Of a DNA stretch of 7,982 nt, positions 1 to 6,022 are shown piece after piece. How positions within the stretch are numbered: the stretch's first letter is position 1; every line of letters begins with the position of its first letter. The notes under the pieces are model-generated. The model was not told the DNA's origin. It searched no databases and saw only the letters and a list, made by a program, of their open reading frames with translations. Origin of the DNA: Desulfobacteraceae bacterium (lineage in GTDB: Bacteria > Desulfobacterota > Desulfobacteria > Desulfobacterales > JAABRJ01); the NCBI GenBank assembly GCA_011390985.1, contig JAABRJ010000237.1:1-7982 (forward strand). The letters run 5' to 3'. The position numbers were made by a program, and so were the translations under genes.

Positions 1-1898
1 ATGGCCTTGTGGCCCTTGTTGGCGGCGTCCTTTTTGTCCTCGCCGAAGCCGATGCTGCGGACGCTCATTTCACGGGCGCCGGCATTGGAGGTCATGATGA
101 CGATCACGTTGCGGAAGTCGGCCTTCTTGCCGTTGTTGTCGGTCAGGGTGGCATAGTCCAGGACCTGCAGCAGGATGTTGAAGAGGTCCGGGTGGGCCTT
201 CTCGATTTCGTCCAGCAGCAGGACGCTGTATGGGTGTTTCCGGATGCCGTCGGTCAGCAGCCCGCCCTGGTCGAAACCGATGTAGCCCGGGGGGGCGCCG
301 ATCAGACGCGCCACGGTGTGCTTTTCCATGTACTCGCTCATGTCGAAGCGCATGAAATGCACCCCCAGTTTGGCCGCCACCTGGCGCGCAACCTCGGTTT
401 TGCCCACTCCGGTGGGGCCGGTGAACAGAAAGGAGCCCACCGGCTTGCCCGGTGTCCGCAACCCGGCACGCGAGCGTTTGATGGCCGTGACCAGGGAACG
501 AATGGCACCCTCCTGCCCGAACACGACCCCCTGGATCCGGCTTTCGAGGTTTTCCAGTTTGCCCTTGTCGGAAGACGAAATGCTGCGGGTTGGAATCCGC
601 GCCATCTTGGCGACGATTTTTTCGATGTCGGCGGTGTGAATCCTTCGGCGCTTGGGGCTGCCGCTGAGCCGGATGAAGGCGCCGGCCTCGTCGATCACGT
701 CAATCGCCTTGTCCGGCAGGTAGCGGTCGTTGATGTGCTTGGCCGAAAGCTCGGCGGCGGCCTTGATCGCGGCATCGGTGTATACGAAACCGTGGTGCTG
801 CTCGTAGACCCCCTTAAGCCCCCGCAGGATCTGGACGGTTTCAGGGATCGAGGGTTCGGCGATCTCGATTTTTTCGAACCGCCGCGACAGGGCGCGGTCT
901 TTCTCGAAGTGGTTTTTGTACTCCTCGTAGGTGGTGGAGCCGATGCAGCGCAGCTCACCGGTTGAAAGCGCCGGCTTGAGGATGTTGGAGGCGTCCATGG
1001 AGCCGCTGCTGGTGGCACCCGCCCCGACTATCGTGTGGATCTCGTCGATGAAGAGGATGGCGTCCTTTTCTTTCTGCAGAGCGGTGAGCACGCCTTTCAG
1101 ACGCTGCTCGAAATCCCCGCGGAACTTCGTGCCGGCCAGCATGCCGCCCAGGTCAAGAGAGTAGATGCGCACATTCTTGAGCAGGTCGGGGACGCGCCCC
1201 TCGTGAATCCGGGTCGCCAAGCCCTCCGCCATGGCGGTCTTGCCGACACCCGGGTCGCCGACGAAAACCGGGTTGTTTTTACGCCGGCGGCAAAGCACCT
1301 GCAGGGTGCGCTCGAGCTCCAGTTCACGGCCGATCAGGGGGTCGATTTTGCCTTCGGCAGCGCGCTGGACCAGATCGACGGTAAAGGCTTCGAGCGGGTC
1401 CGTTTTTTTCTTCTGGTCGCCCTGCTCCTGTTTCAGCGACCGCCCCGGGCCGTCCTCGAAGGGCGCTTTGGTCATGGTGTGGGAGATGTATTCGAGCACG
1501 TCCAGACGCGTGACCCCCTGGGACTGCAGAAAATAGGCGGCGTGGGACTCTTTTTCCTGGAAGATCGAGGCCAGAATGTCGCCCACCACAACTTCCGGCT
1601 TTTCGGCCGACCGGGCGTGGTTGACCGCCCGCTGGATCACCCGCTGGAAGCCGATGGTCTGCTGCAGGACATACTCGGTCCCCTCGGCGATCGGCTCCAT
1701 GCGCTCCTTGAAAAACGTTTCCAGCTCGGTTTTCAGGGTTTCGACGTTTCCGCCGCAGTTCTCGATGATGTCGATGCCCTCCGAGTCGTGCAGAATCGCA
1801 AACAGCACGTGCTCAAGGCAAACATGCTCGTGACGGCGTTTTTTCGCGTCACGGACGGCAAATCCCAGTGTTGCGCTCAGCTCTTTGCTAATCATCAT
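1..1898 (-). CDS. clpA: ClpA, AAA+ unfoldase of the ClpAP protease (3' end outside window)
   Basis: Cytoplasmic hexameric ATPase that unfolds substrates and threads them into ClpP; with ClpS it degrades N-degron proteins. About 632 of the usual ~750 codons are present; the reading frame is open to the left edge, so the C-terminus is missing only because the window ends. The N-domain (about 1-142, start MMISKELSATL) matches E. coli ClpA in layout. D1 has Walker A GDPGVGKT (Lys220), Walker B FIDEIH (Asp285-Glu286) and an Arg-finger pair at Arg339-Arg340. D2 has Walker A GPTGVGKT (494-501, Lys500), Walker B LLLDEIEKAH (Asp563-Glu564) and the ClpP-docking tripeptide IGF at 616-618. Two adjacent ATGs (1898 and 1895) are possible starts: the first overlaps the clpS stop as ATGA, the second aligns better with the E. 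coli start. A GGAG lies 5 or 8 bases upstream, inside clpS, so translational coupling is likely. Identity is very secure. Confidence 0.97.
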   Translation of the reverse strand, partial: MMISKELSATLGFAVRDAKKRRHEHVCLEHVLFAILHDSEGIDIIENCGGNVETLKTELETFFKERMEPIAEGTEYVLQQTIGFQRVIQRAVNHARSAEKPEVVVGDILASIFQEKESHAAYFLQSQGVTRLDVLEYISHTMTKAPFEDGPGRSLKQEQGDQKKKTDPLEAFTVDLVQRAAEGKIDPLIGRELELERTLQVLCRRRKNNPVFVGDPGVGKTAMAEGLATRIHEGRVPDLLKNVRIYSLDLGGMLAGTKFRGDFEQRLKGVLTALQKEKDAILFIDEIHTIVGAGATSSGSMDASNILKPALSTGELRCIGSTTYEEYKNHFEKDRALSRRFEKIEIAEPSIPETVQILRGLKGVYEQHHGFVYTDAAIKAAAELSAKHINDRYLPDKAIDVIDEAGAFIRLSGSPKRRRIHTADIEKIVAKMARIPTRSISSSDKGKLENLESRIQGVVFGQEGAIRSLVTAIKRSRAGLRTPGKPVGSFLFTGPTGVGKTEVARQVAAKLGVHFMRFDMSEYMEKHTVARLIGAPPGYIGFDQGGLLTDGIRKHPYSVLLLDEIEKAHPDLFNILLQVLDYATLTDNNGKKADFRNVIVIMTSNAGAREMSVRSIGFGEDKKDAANKGHKA

Positions 1899-2209
1899 TC
1901 TTTCTCCATGCTGCACTTGAGCGGAAATCCTTTTTCGCGGGCGATGCTGTGAACGGCGTCCACCTTGGTCTCGGCCACCTCGAAGGTGTAGATGCCGCAG
2001 ACGCCGACCCCGTTGTGGTGCACATTGAGCATGATGCGGGCGGCGTCCTCAGGGGACTTCTTGAAGATCAGCATAAGGATTTCCACCACAAATTCCATCG
2101 TGGTGTAGTTATCGTTGTGCAGGAAGACTTTGTAAAAAGGCGGTTCGGTCACCTCGTCACGGGTTTCAGTCGCCACCCCCTCTTCCAATTCAGGACTTTT
2201 GGAACTCAT
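1895..2209 (-). CDS. clpS: ClpS, N-end-rule adaptor for ClpA
   Basis: Small cytoplasmic adaptor (104 aa, the usual size) that binds proteins with a destabilising N-terminal residue and hands them to the ClpA N-domain, while blocking some other ClpA substrates. A flexible acidic N-terminus (about 1-22) is followed by the core fold: YKVFLHNDNYTTMEFV (26-41), the helix around RIMLNVHHNG (58-67, His64) and the typical VAETKV (78-83) and PLKCSMEKE tail. Asn32 and His64 match two of the three residues known to hold the substrate alpha-amino group; the third, usually the second Asp of an NDD motif, is Asn34 here. Met38 corresponds to the specificity-pocket Met. The ATG at 2209 has a strong Shine-Dalgarno (GAGGAGGG) just upstream. 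It is the first gene of a clpS-clpA operon, overlapping clpA by 1-4 bases. Confidence 0.96.
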   Translation of the reverse strand: MSSKSPELEEGVATETRDEVTEPPFYKVFLHNDNYTTMEFVVEILMLIFKKSPEDAARIMLNVHHNGVGVCGIYTFEVAETKVDAVHSIAREKGFPLKCSMEKE

Positions 2210-2303
2210 GTACCCTCCTCGAGAGGTCGCTGGCCGATGTCCGGTCCGAATTGTTTCGTCGAAAAATTAGCAGGTTGTTTGCTTGCCGGCCATGGCACCG
2301 CCC

Positions 2304-2313
2304 TTTCCGGAAA
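2304..2313. promoter_or_regulatory. 10-bp palindrome in the clpS leader
   Basis: TTTCCGGAAA is a perfect palindrome about 95 bases upstream of the clpS ATG and downstream of its predicted promoter. The remaining clpS leader (2210-2364) shows a CGCC/GGCG hairpin potential near 2316-2331 and the clpS ribosome binding site, but no recognisable riboswitch or gene. An operator role is a guess. Confidence 0.15.
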
Positions 2314-2370
2314 ACGCCTGCCCGTTGGCGGAAGGGGACTGGTCCAGGTGCGGGCCTTTGATTTTTCTCC

Positions 2371-2400
2371 AATATAAGCACCGGTTTTTGGCCTTGTAAA
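2371..2400 (-). promoter_or_regulatory. Candidate sigma70-type promoter for clpS-clpA
   Basis: Read on the minus strand, TTTACA (2400-2395, five of six to TTGACA) is followed by TATATT (2376-2371, five of six to TATAAT) with an 18-base spacer; the overlapping TTATAT gives a 17-base spacer. Transcription would start near 2364, giving a clpS leader of about 155 bases. No sigma32-type heat-shock promoter was evident between here and clpS. This is a consensus match only, but its position and orientation fit. Confidence 0.55.
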
Positions 2401-2554
2401 GAGCAGCCCGACAAATGCGCCGGGCGACACCCGTTCTTGCCCGCGACGGCCCGTCGTTATTTTCCCGCAGGCCAGGGCGGCGGGAATTCCCCCTTCCGCA
2501 GCAATTCTCGTTGAACGAAAAATAGCACGTCAATGGCGCCCCTTTACAAGGCCA
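2389..2554. repeat. 13-bp perfect inverted repeat holding both divergent -35 elements
   Basis: TGGCCTTGTAAAG at 2389-2401 is the exact reverse complement of CTTTACAAGGCCA at 2542-2554; the arms are 140 bases apart. Each arm contains a TTTACA hexamer pointing outward, one toward clpS and one toward the permease. Identity continues past the hexamer (AGGCCA), more than a shared -35 needs, so the arms could also be binding sites for a common regulator. By rough estimate a 13-bp match is unlikely by chance in 550 bases. Confidence 0.7.
2402..2541. promoter_or_regulatory. Spacer between divergent promoters with operator-like palindromes
   Basis: No credible gene lies here. Three short dyads stand out: CGACGGCCCGTCG (2444-2456, six-base arms around one base), GGGAATTCCC (2482-2491, perfect) and TCGTTGAACGA (2508-2518, five-base arms around a G, with further partial symmetry outside). 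The last is centred about 65 bases upstream of the predicted rightward start, a usual place for an activator site. None matches an operator I can name. In GC-rich DNA short palindromes are common, so these are candidates only. Confidence 0.3.
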
Positions 2555-2571
2555 CAGGGAGATGTTATTTT
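2543..2571 (+). promoter_or_regulatory. Candidate sigma70-type promoter for the transporter operon
   Basis: TTTACA (2543-2548) is followed by TATTTT (2566-2571) at a 17-base spacer, or TTATTT at 16. The -35 lies in the same 13-bp sequence as the clpS-side -35, in opposite orientation. The -10 matches TATAAT at only four of six positions, so it is weaker than the clpS promoter and may need an activator. Transcription would start near 2578, leaving a leader of about 180 bases before the permease ATG. Confidence 0.45.
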
Positions 2572-2577
2572 TTCGCT

Positions 2578-2759
2578 CGACTCTGGTTGGCAGGAGTAAA
2601 ACCCGATCGTGACGGCAGATGCGCAGCTCCCGGCGGGCGGAAGCGTGTGCCCGCCACGGATCATCTGCTGATAGGGCTGAAGTTCGCCTGCGCCCAGGGT
2701 TTCGACCCTGCCGGAACGGGGTGGCTTTCCATATCTCCAGCGCTTTGAAACGCGAAAGA
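2578..2759 (+). promoter_or_regulatory. Potentially structured 5' leader of the transporter operon
   Basis: Three hairpins can be drawn. An outer stem pairs 2613-2621 with 2662-2670 (nine pairs, core GCAGATG/CATCTGC, one G-U). Nested in it, across an asymmetric internal loop, GGCGGGC (2632-2638) pairs with GCCCGCC (2649-2655). A separate hairpin CAGGGT-TTCG-ACCCTG (2695-2710) has a UUCG-like tetraloop. CAGCTC in the internal loop (2624-2629) can also pair with GGGCTG (2674-2679), a possible pseudoknot. No classical terminator U-tract follows. The permease ATG has only a poor ribosome binding site, which would suit translational control. It matches no riboswitch class I know, and GC-rich DNA folds easily, so this is a candidate. 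Confidence 0.35.
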
Positions 2760-3581
2760 ATGCCGGTGGCCGATATCACAGCACCCCCCAACGGTGGTTT
2801 TAAACCGACCCGGCAGGCCCTCATCGATGGCCTCAAGTTTCTGGGCGTGGCCGGGGTGCTGGTCTGGTTGATCGCCCGCGGTTCCCAGGAGATGGGCTAC
2901 AATTGGCAGTGGTACCAGGTCCCCCGCTACTTCTTCGTGTTCCAGGACGGCCGGCTGATCGCCGGGCCCCTCGTAACGGGTATCTTCGTTACGCTTAAGA
3001 TTACCGCCGTGAGCTTGGTCCTGGCCTTCTGCTTCGGGCTGCTAACGGCTTTTTTCCGGCTCTCCGACTCCCTGGTGGCCCGCTTTGTGGCGCGCGCCTA
3101 CCTGGAAATCGTCCGCAACACCCCCCTCCTGGTGCAGCTCTTTTTCATCTATTTCGTCCTGTCGCCCGTATTGGGGTTCGGCCGTTTTGCCTCGGCCGTC
3201 CTGGCCCTGAGCCTCTTTGAAGGCGCCTACGCATCGGAAATTTTGCGGGCCGGAATTGTCTCCATCCAGCGCGGCCAGTGGGAGGCCGCCCGCAGCCTGG
3301 GTCTGAAAACCCTCTACTGCTATCGCCTGGTGATCTTGCCCCAGGCCCTGCGCCGGGTTCTGCCGCCGCTTACCAGCCAGGCGATTTCGCTGGTCAAGGA
3401 CTCCGCCCTGGTGAGCACCATCGCCATTTACGACCTCACCATGCAGGGGCAGGCGATCGTCTCGGAAACTTTCATGGTCTTTGAAGTCTGGTTTGTGGTA
3501 GCGGCGGTCTATCTGGTCATTACAATCACCCTTTCGGTGGTGGTCAACATCATGGAGACCCGTCTGCAGATCAGGACCTGA
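2760..3581 (+). CDS. Polar amino acid ABC transporter permease (HisM/GltK type), subunit 1
   Basis: Inner-membrane subunit of a PAAT-family importer, 273 aa. A first hydrophobic segment (about 24-40) precedes a short periplasmic stretch with YNWQW (47-51), then the permease core: helices at about 70-98, 113-137, 143-158 and 240-264. Family signatures include RNTPLLVQLFF (119-129), FEGAYASEILRAG (153-165) and the EAA cytoplasmic loop, EAARSLG (175-181) to LPQA (193-196), which docks on the ATPase. The ATG at 2760 is chosen because it directly precedes a normal N-terminus. An upstream in-frame ATG (2619) would add 47 basic, non-family residues, and a GTG at 2721 with a nearby GGA is a possible alternative. 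It is the first gene of the rightward cluster. Substrate cannot be told from the permease; acidic or other polar amino acids are plausible. Confidence 0.92.
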   Translation: MPVADITAPPNGGFKPTRQALIDGLKFLGVAGVLVWLIARGSQEMGYNWQWYQVPRYFFVFQDGRLIAGPLVTGIFVTLKITAVSLVLAFCFGLLTAFFRLSDSLVARFVARAYLEIVRNTPLLVQLFFIYFVLSPVLGFGRFASAVLALSLFEGAYASEILRAGIVSIQRGQWEAARSLGLKTLYCYRLVILPQALRRVLPPLTSQAISLVKDSALVSTIAIYDLTMQGQAIVSETFMVFEVWFVVAAVYLVITITLSVVVNIMETRLQIRT

Positions 3582-3663
3582 ACGCGACGGACCGGTTCGG
3601 CCGGGGAAAACCGATGGGCAGCGCACCCGGCGGATCGATCGATTGGCCTATCAACCCTACAAT

Positions 3664-3670
3664 AAGGAGG
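3664..3670 (+). promoter_or_regulatory. Strong ribosome binding site that fixes the binding-protein start
   Basis: AAGGAGG lies eight bases before the ATG at 3679, by far the best Shine-Dalgarno in the cluster. This fits the usual need for more binding protein than permease. It rules out the TTG at 3643 as start, which would place the Shine-Dalgarno inside the gene and spoil the signal peptide. The rest of 3582-3678 shows only a small CCGG hairpin and no convincing terminator or promoter. Confidence 0.85.
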
Positions 3671-3678
3671 ATACGACG

Positions 3679-4515
3679 ATGAAAACACAGGTACTGCGCG
3701 CCACCACCCTGCTGGCCGCCGCGGTGATCCTGCTGGGAGCCGGCAGTGTGGCCCTGGCGGGCAAACTGCAGCAGGAACTGTCCAGCGAAAGCACCATCGA
3801 AACGGTGCTCAAGCGCGGCTCGCTGCGGGTGGGAATGGATACCTTCGTCCCCTGGGCCATGAAGGACAAAACCGGGCAGCTGGTCGGGTTTGAGATCGAC
3901 GTGGCCACCCGCCTGGCGGAAGACATGGGTGTCAAGGTCGAATTTGTGCCCACCAAGTGGTCCGGCATCATCCCGGCCCTGATCACCGGAAAGTTCGACG
4001 TGATCATCGGCGGGATGGGGATCCTCCCGATGCGCAACCTCAAGGTCAACTTCAGCATCCCCTACGACTACACCGGCATGTCGATGGTGGCGCACAAGGA
4101 AAAAGCCAAAGGCTTCAGCAGCCTGGAGGATTTCAACCGCCCCGGCATCATCCTGGCGGCCAAGCTCGGCGCCACCTCGGTCATGGCCATCCAGAAGTTC
4201 ATGCCGCAGGCCGAACTGCGCCAGTTTGACTCCGAGGCCCAGGTCTACCAGGAGCTTCTCAACGGCCGGGTCCACGCGGCGGTCGGCAACGCCCCTACCC
4301 CGGCTTTTTACGCAGTTGAATACCCCGACTCGCTCTTCATGCCCCTGGCGGAGAACTTCACCCAGGAACCCATCGGCTTCGCCGTGCGCAAGGGCGACCT
4401 CGACACCCTGAATTTATTCGACAACTGGATCCGCCTGGTGACCGCCGAAGGCTGGCTCAAGGAGCGCAAGCACTTCTGGTTCGAAACCAAGGACTGGGAG
4501 AAGCTGCTGAAGTAA
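3679..4515 (+). CDS. Periplasmic amino acid-binding protein (SBP family 3)
   Basis: Soluble receptor that captures the substrate in the periplasm and presents it to the permeases; 278 aa precursor. Residues 1-27 form a Sec signal peptide (MKTQVLR, a hydrophobic core, then VALA); cleavage is likely after Ala27, with no lipobox cysteine. Mature family landmarks are LKRGSLRVGMD (44-54), GFEIDVATRLAEDMG (70-84), FDVIIGGMGILPMRNLKVNFSIPY (split by lobe 1) and FAVRKGD (234-240). Arg119 sits where family members bind the ligand alpha-carboxylate. The position that normally carries an Asp for the alpha-amino group is Asn204 (in GNAPTPAFY), so the exact ligand is uncertain. The gene lies between two permeases, 97 bases after the first and 70 before the second, and is surely part of the same transporter. 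Confidence 0.93.
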   Translation: MKTQVLRATTLLAAAVILLGAGSVALAGKLQQELSSESTIETVLKRGSLRVGMDTFVPWAMKDKTGQLVGFEIDVATRLAEDMGVKVEFVPTKWSGIIPALITGKFDVIIGGMGILPMRNLKVNFSIPYDYTGMSMVAHKEKAKGFSSLEDFNRPGIILAAKLGATSVMAIQKFMPQAELRQFDSEAQVYQELLNGRVHAAVGNAPTPAFYAVEYPDSLFMPLAENFTQEPIGFAVRKGDLDTLNLFDNWIRLVTAEGWLKERKHFWFETKDWEKLLK

Positions 4516-4574
4516 GGGCACCGGCAAAAGACCCACCCCCACAGCGTGCGCCGCGTAGCGCCCCGACCGCTGAC

Positions 4575-4588
4575 AGGACGCGCCATTG
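4575..4588 (+). promoter_or_regulatory. Ribosome binding site and TTG start of permease 2
   Basis: AGGA at 4575-4578 lies seven bases before TTG (4586-4588). An in-frame TGA at 4571-4573 limits how far upstream the gene can begin, and the next in-frame ATG (4637) would cut into the first membrane helix. TTG is therefore the best-supported start. Confidence 0.75.
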
Positions 4589-5470
4589 GTCATTTTAAAG
4601 CGCAAAATCACACGTCTGGATCTGGTGCTGCTCTTAATGCTGGCGGCCTCGGGCGTTTACCTGTCCTACCGCGTCAAGGTGGGGCTGAACTACAACTGGA
4701 ACTGGAGCGTTCTGCCCCAGTTCCTTTTCCGGTATGATCAGGAAAGCGCCCGCTGGGTGCCCAACCTGCTGATGCAGGGCTTTTTCAACACCGTTCGGCT
4801 CAGCATCTGGGGCACCCTGCTGGCCAGCCTGATCGGCCTTCTGATGGGACTCTGGCGGGTCAGCCACAGCCTTTTTTATCGCCTGATCGGTCGCAGCTAC
4901 GTTGAAATCTGCCGCAACCTGCCGCCCCTGGTCCTGATTTTCATCTTCTACTTTTTTGTCAGCGACCAGATCATGCCGATCCTCGGGGTGGAGGATTTCG
5001 TGCGCAACAGTTCCCCGGCCACCCAGTCGCTGCTGGCCTTCTGCCTGGCGCCGCCCGATCTGATCGCCCCGTTTTTGTCGGCCCTGATCACGCTGGCGAT
5101 CTTTGAGGGGGCCTACATCACCGAAATTGTCCGCGCCGGGATCCAGTCCATCGAGCGCGGCCAGTGGGAGGCCGGCCGCGCCCTGGGCATGGGGCGCTGG
5201 CAGCTCATGCGCCACATCATCCTGCCCCAGGCCATCAAGCGCATCCTGCCGCCCCTGGGGGGCCAGTTCATTTCCACTATCAAGGACTCGGCCATCGTCT
5301 CGGTGATCTCGATCCAAGAGCTGACCTTTCAAGGCATGGAGCTAATGTCGGCGACTTTCATGACCTTCGAGGTCTGGATCACGGTCACCCTGCTCTACCT
5401 GCTCCTGACCCTGACCTGCTCCCTGGCCTTGGCGCGTCTGGAAACCGTCCTGCACCGCCGGGAGCGCTGA
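4586..5470 (+). CDS. Polar amino acid ABC transporter permease, subunit 2 (TTG start)
   Basis: Second membrane subunit of the same importer, 294 aa, clearly paralogous to subunit 1. It starts with a helix at about 11-27, then YNWNW (36-40, matching YNWQW in subunit 1), helices at about 66-90 and 112-126, and a C-terminal helix at about 262-284. Signatures are RNLPPLVLIFIFYF (110-123), FEGAYITEIVRAG (173-185) and the EAA loop EAGRALG (195-201) to LPQA (213-216). Compared with subunit 1 it carries an insertion of roughly 25-30 residues around 127-160, predicted on the periplasmic side, before the FEGAY helix. The two proteins presumably form a heterodimer; both EAA loops look intact, so an ATPase is expected to bind them. 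Start codon evidence is given in the preceding entry. Confidence 0.92.
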   Translation: MVILKRKITRLDLVLLLMLAASGVYLSYRVKVGLNYNWNWSVLPQFLFRYDQESARWVPNLLMQGFFNTVRLSIWGTLLASLIGLLMGLWRVSHSLFYRLIGRSYVEICRNLPPLVLIFIFYFFVSDQIMPILGVEDFVRNSSPATQSLLAFCLAPPDLIAPFLSALITLAIFEGAYITEIVRAGIQSIERGQWEAGRALGMGRWQLMRHIILPQAIKRILPPLGGQFISTIKDSAIVSVISIQELTFQGMELMSATFMTFEVWITVTLLYLLLTLTCSLALARLETVLHRRER

Positions 5471-5498
5471 GATCAGCGGACCTGAAAAGGGCTACAAA

Positions 5499-5984
5499 AT
5501 GATCGCCGACCTCAAAAACCGCCGATGCCTTCTGCTCGGGGTGATATCCGACACCCACGGCCACCTGCCGCCGCCGGTCATCGCCGCCTTTCGGCGGGTG
5601 GATGTGATCCTGCACGCCGGCGACATCGATACCCCGGCGGTCTTCGACGCCCTTCAGCGCCTGGCGCCGGTGGTCGCCGTGCGCGGCAACATGGACCGCG
5701 GCCGCTGGGCGGCCGACCTGCCGCCAGCTGAAATCGTGACGCTGGGCGGTCTGCAGGTTTACATGCTCCACGACCTTTTGACCCTTGACCTGGACCCGGC
5801 CGCCGCCGACATACGCCTGGTGGTCAGCGGCCATACCCACCGGCCGGCGGCCGAGATCCAAAACGGGGTCCTGCTGCTCAACCCCGGGTCCGCCGTGCTG
5901 CCACGCGGGACGCAGCCCGCCTCGGTTGCGCTGGTGACCCTGGACGCCCAAGACATCACCCACCGCTGGGTTGCAGTGGCGTGA
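5499..5984 (+). CDS. YfcE/MJ0936-family metallophosphoesterase
   Basis: Cytoplasmic calcineurin-like phosphoesterase, 161 aa, the normal size for this compact family; characterised relatives hydrolyse phosphodiesters, but the natural substrate is generally unknown. The two-metal site is complete: SDTHG (Asp18, His20), HAGDID (Asp42), RGNMD (Asn64), LHD (His91) and SGHTH (His112, His114). The C-terminal NPGSAVLPRG stretch is also typical. The ATG at 5499 has AAGG eight bases upstream and leaves a short extension (MIADLKNRRCLLL) before the first strand; few relatives have this, but no better start is seen. It begins 28 bases after permease 2 stops, so co-transcription is likely. It shows no link to amino acid transport beyond position. 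Confidence 0.9.
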   Translation: MIADLKNRRCLLLGVISDTHGHLPPPVIAAFRRVDVILHAGDIDTPAVFDALQRLAPVVAVRGNMDRGRWAADLPPAEIVTLGGLQVYMLHDLLTLDLDPAAADIRLVVSGHTHRPAAEIQNGVLLLNPGSAVLPRGTQPASVALVTLDAQDITHRWVAVA

Positions 5985-6010
5985 GCGCCTTCTGACAGCC
6001 CTTACCCCCC

Positions 6011-6017
6011 TGGAGGT
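6011..6017 (+). promoter_or_regulatory. Ribosome binding site of the alpha/beta hydrolase
   Basis: TGGAGGT lies five to six bases before the ATG at 6023, fixing that start. The 38-base gap after the phosphoesterase contains no terminator. Confidence 0.75.
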
Positions 6018-6022
6018 TTCCC

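Noticed and set aside
290..297. Run of Gs within clpA, a possible frameshift spot
   Set aside because: The frame is intact on both sides and encodes the expected APPGYIG motif.
9..1952. Long plus-strand open frames (318 and 305 codons) opposite clpA
   Set aside because: They are antisense shadows of an unmistakable clpA with all ATPase motifs; GC-rich genes often leave the opposite strand open.
2695..2710. CAGGGTTTCGACCCTG resembles a tRNA T-arm
   Set aside because: The loop is out of register for the TTCRA consensus and no matching acceptor, D or anticodon arms can be drawn around it.
2619..2759. N-terminal extension of permease 1 from ATG 2619
   Set aside because: The 47 extra residues are highly basic and unlike permease N-termini, and this ATG lies inside the candidate leader stem at 2613-2621.
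2267..2836. 189-codon minus-strand open frame across the intergenic region
   Set aside because: It resembles no family, crosses the clpS promoter and runs into permease 1; its Arg- and Pro-rich composition is typical of a non-coding frame in GC-rich DNA.
3658..3663. TACAAT as an internal -10 box before the binding-protein gene
   Set aside because: The -35 position has only three of six matches and transcription would begin at the ribosome binding site; a strong Shine-Dalgarno explains high expression more simply.
3268..5174. 21-bp exact direct repeat between the permease genes (3268-3288 and 5154-5174)
   Set aside because: It encodes the conserved RGQWEA segment in both paralogues; shared protein sequence and codon bias explain it, though recent exchange cannot be excluded.
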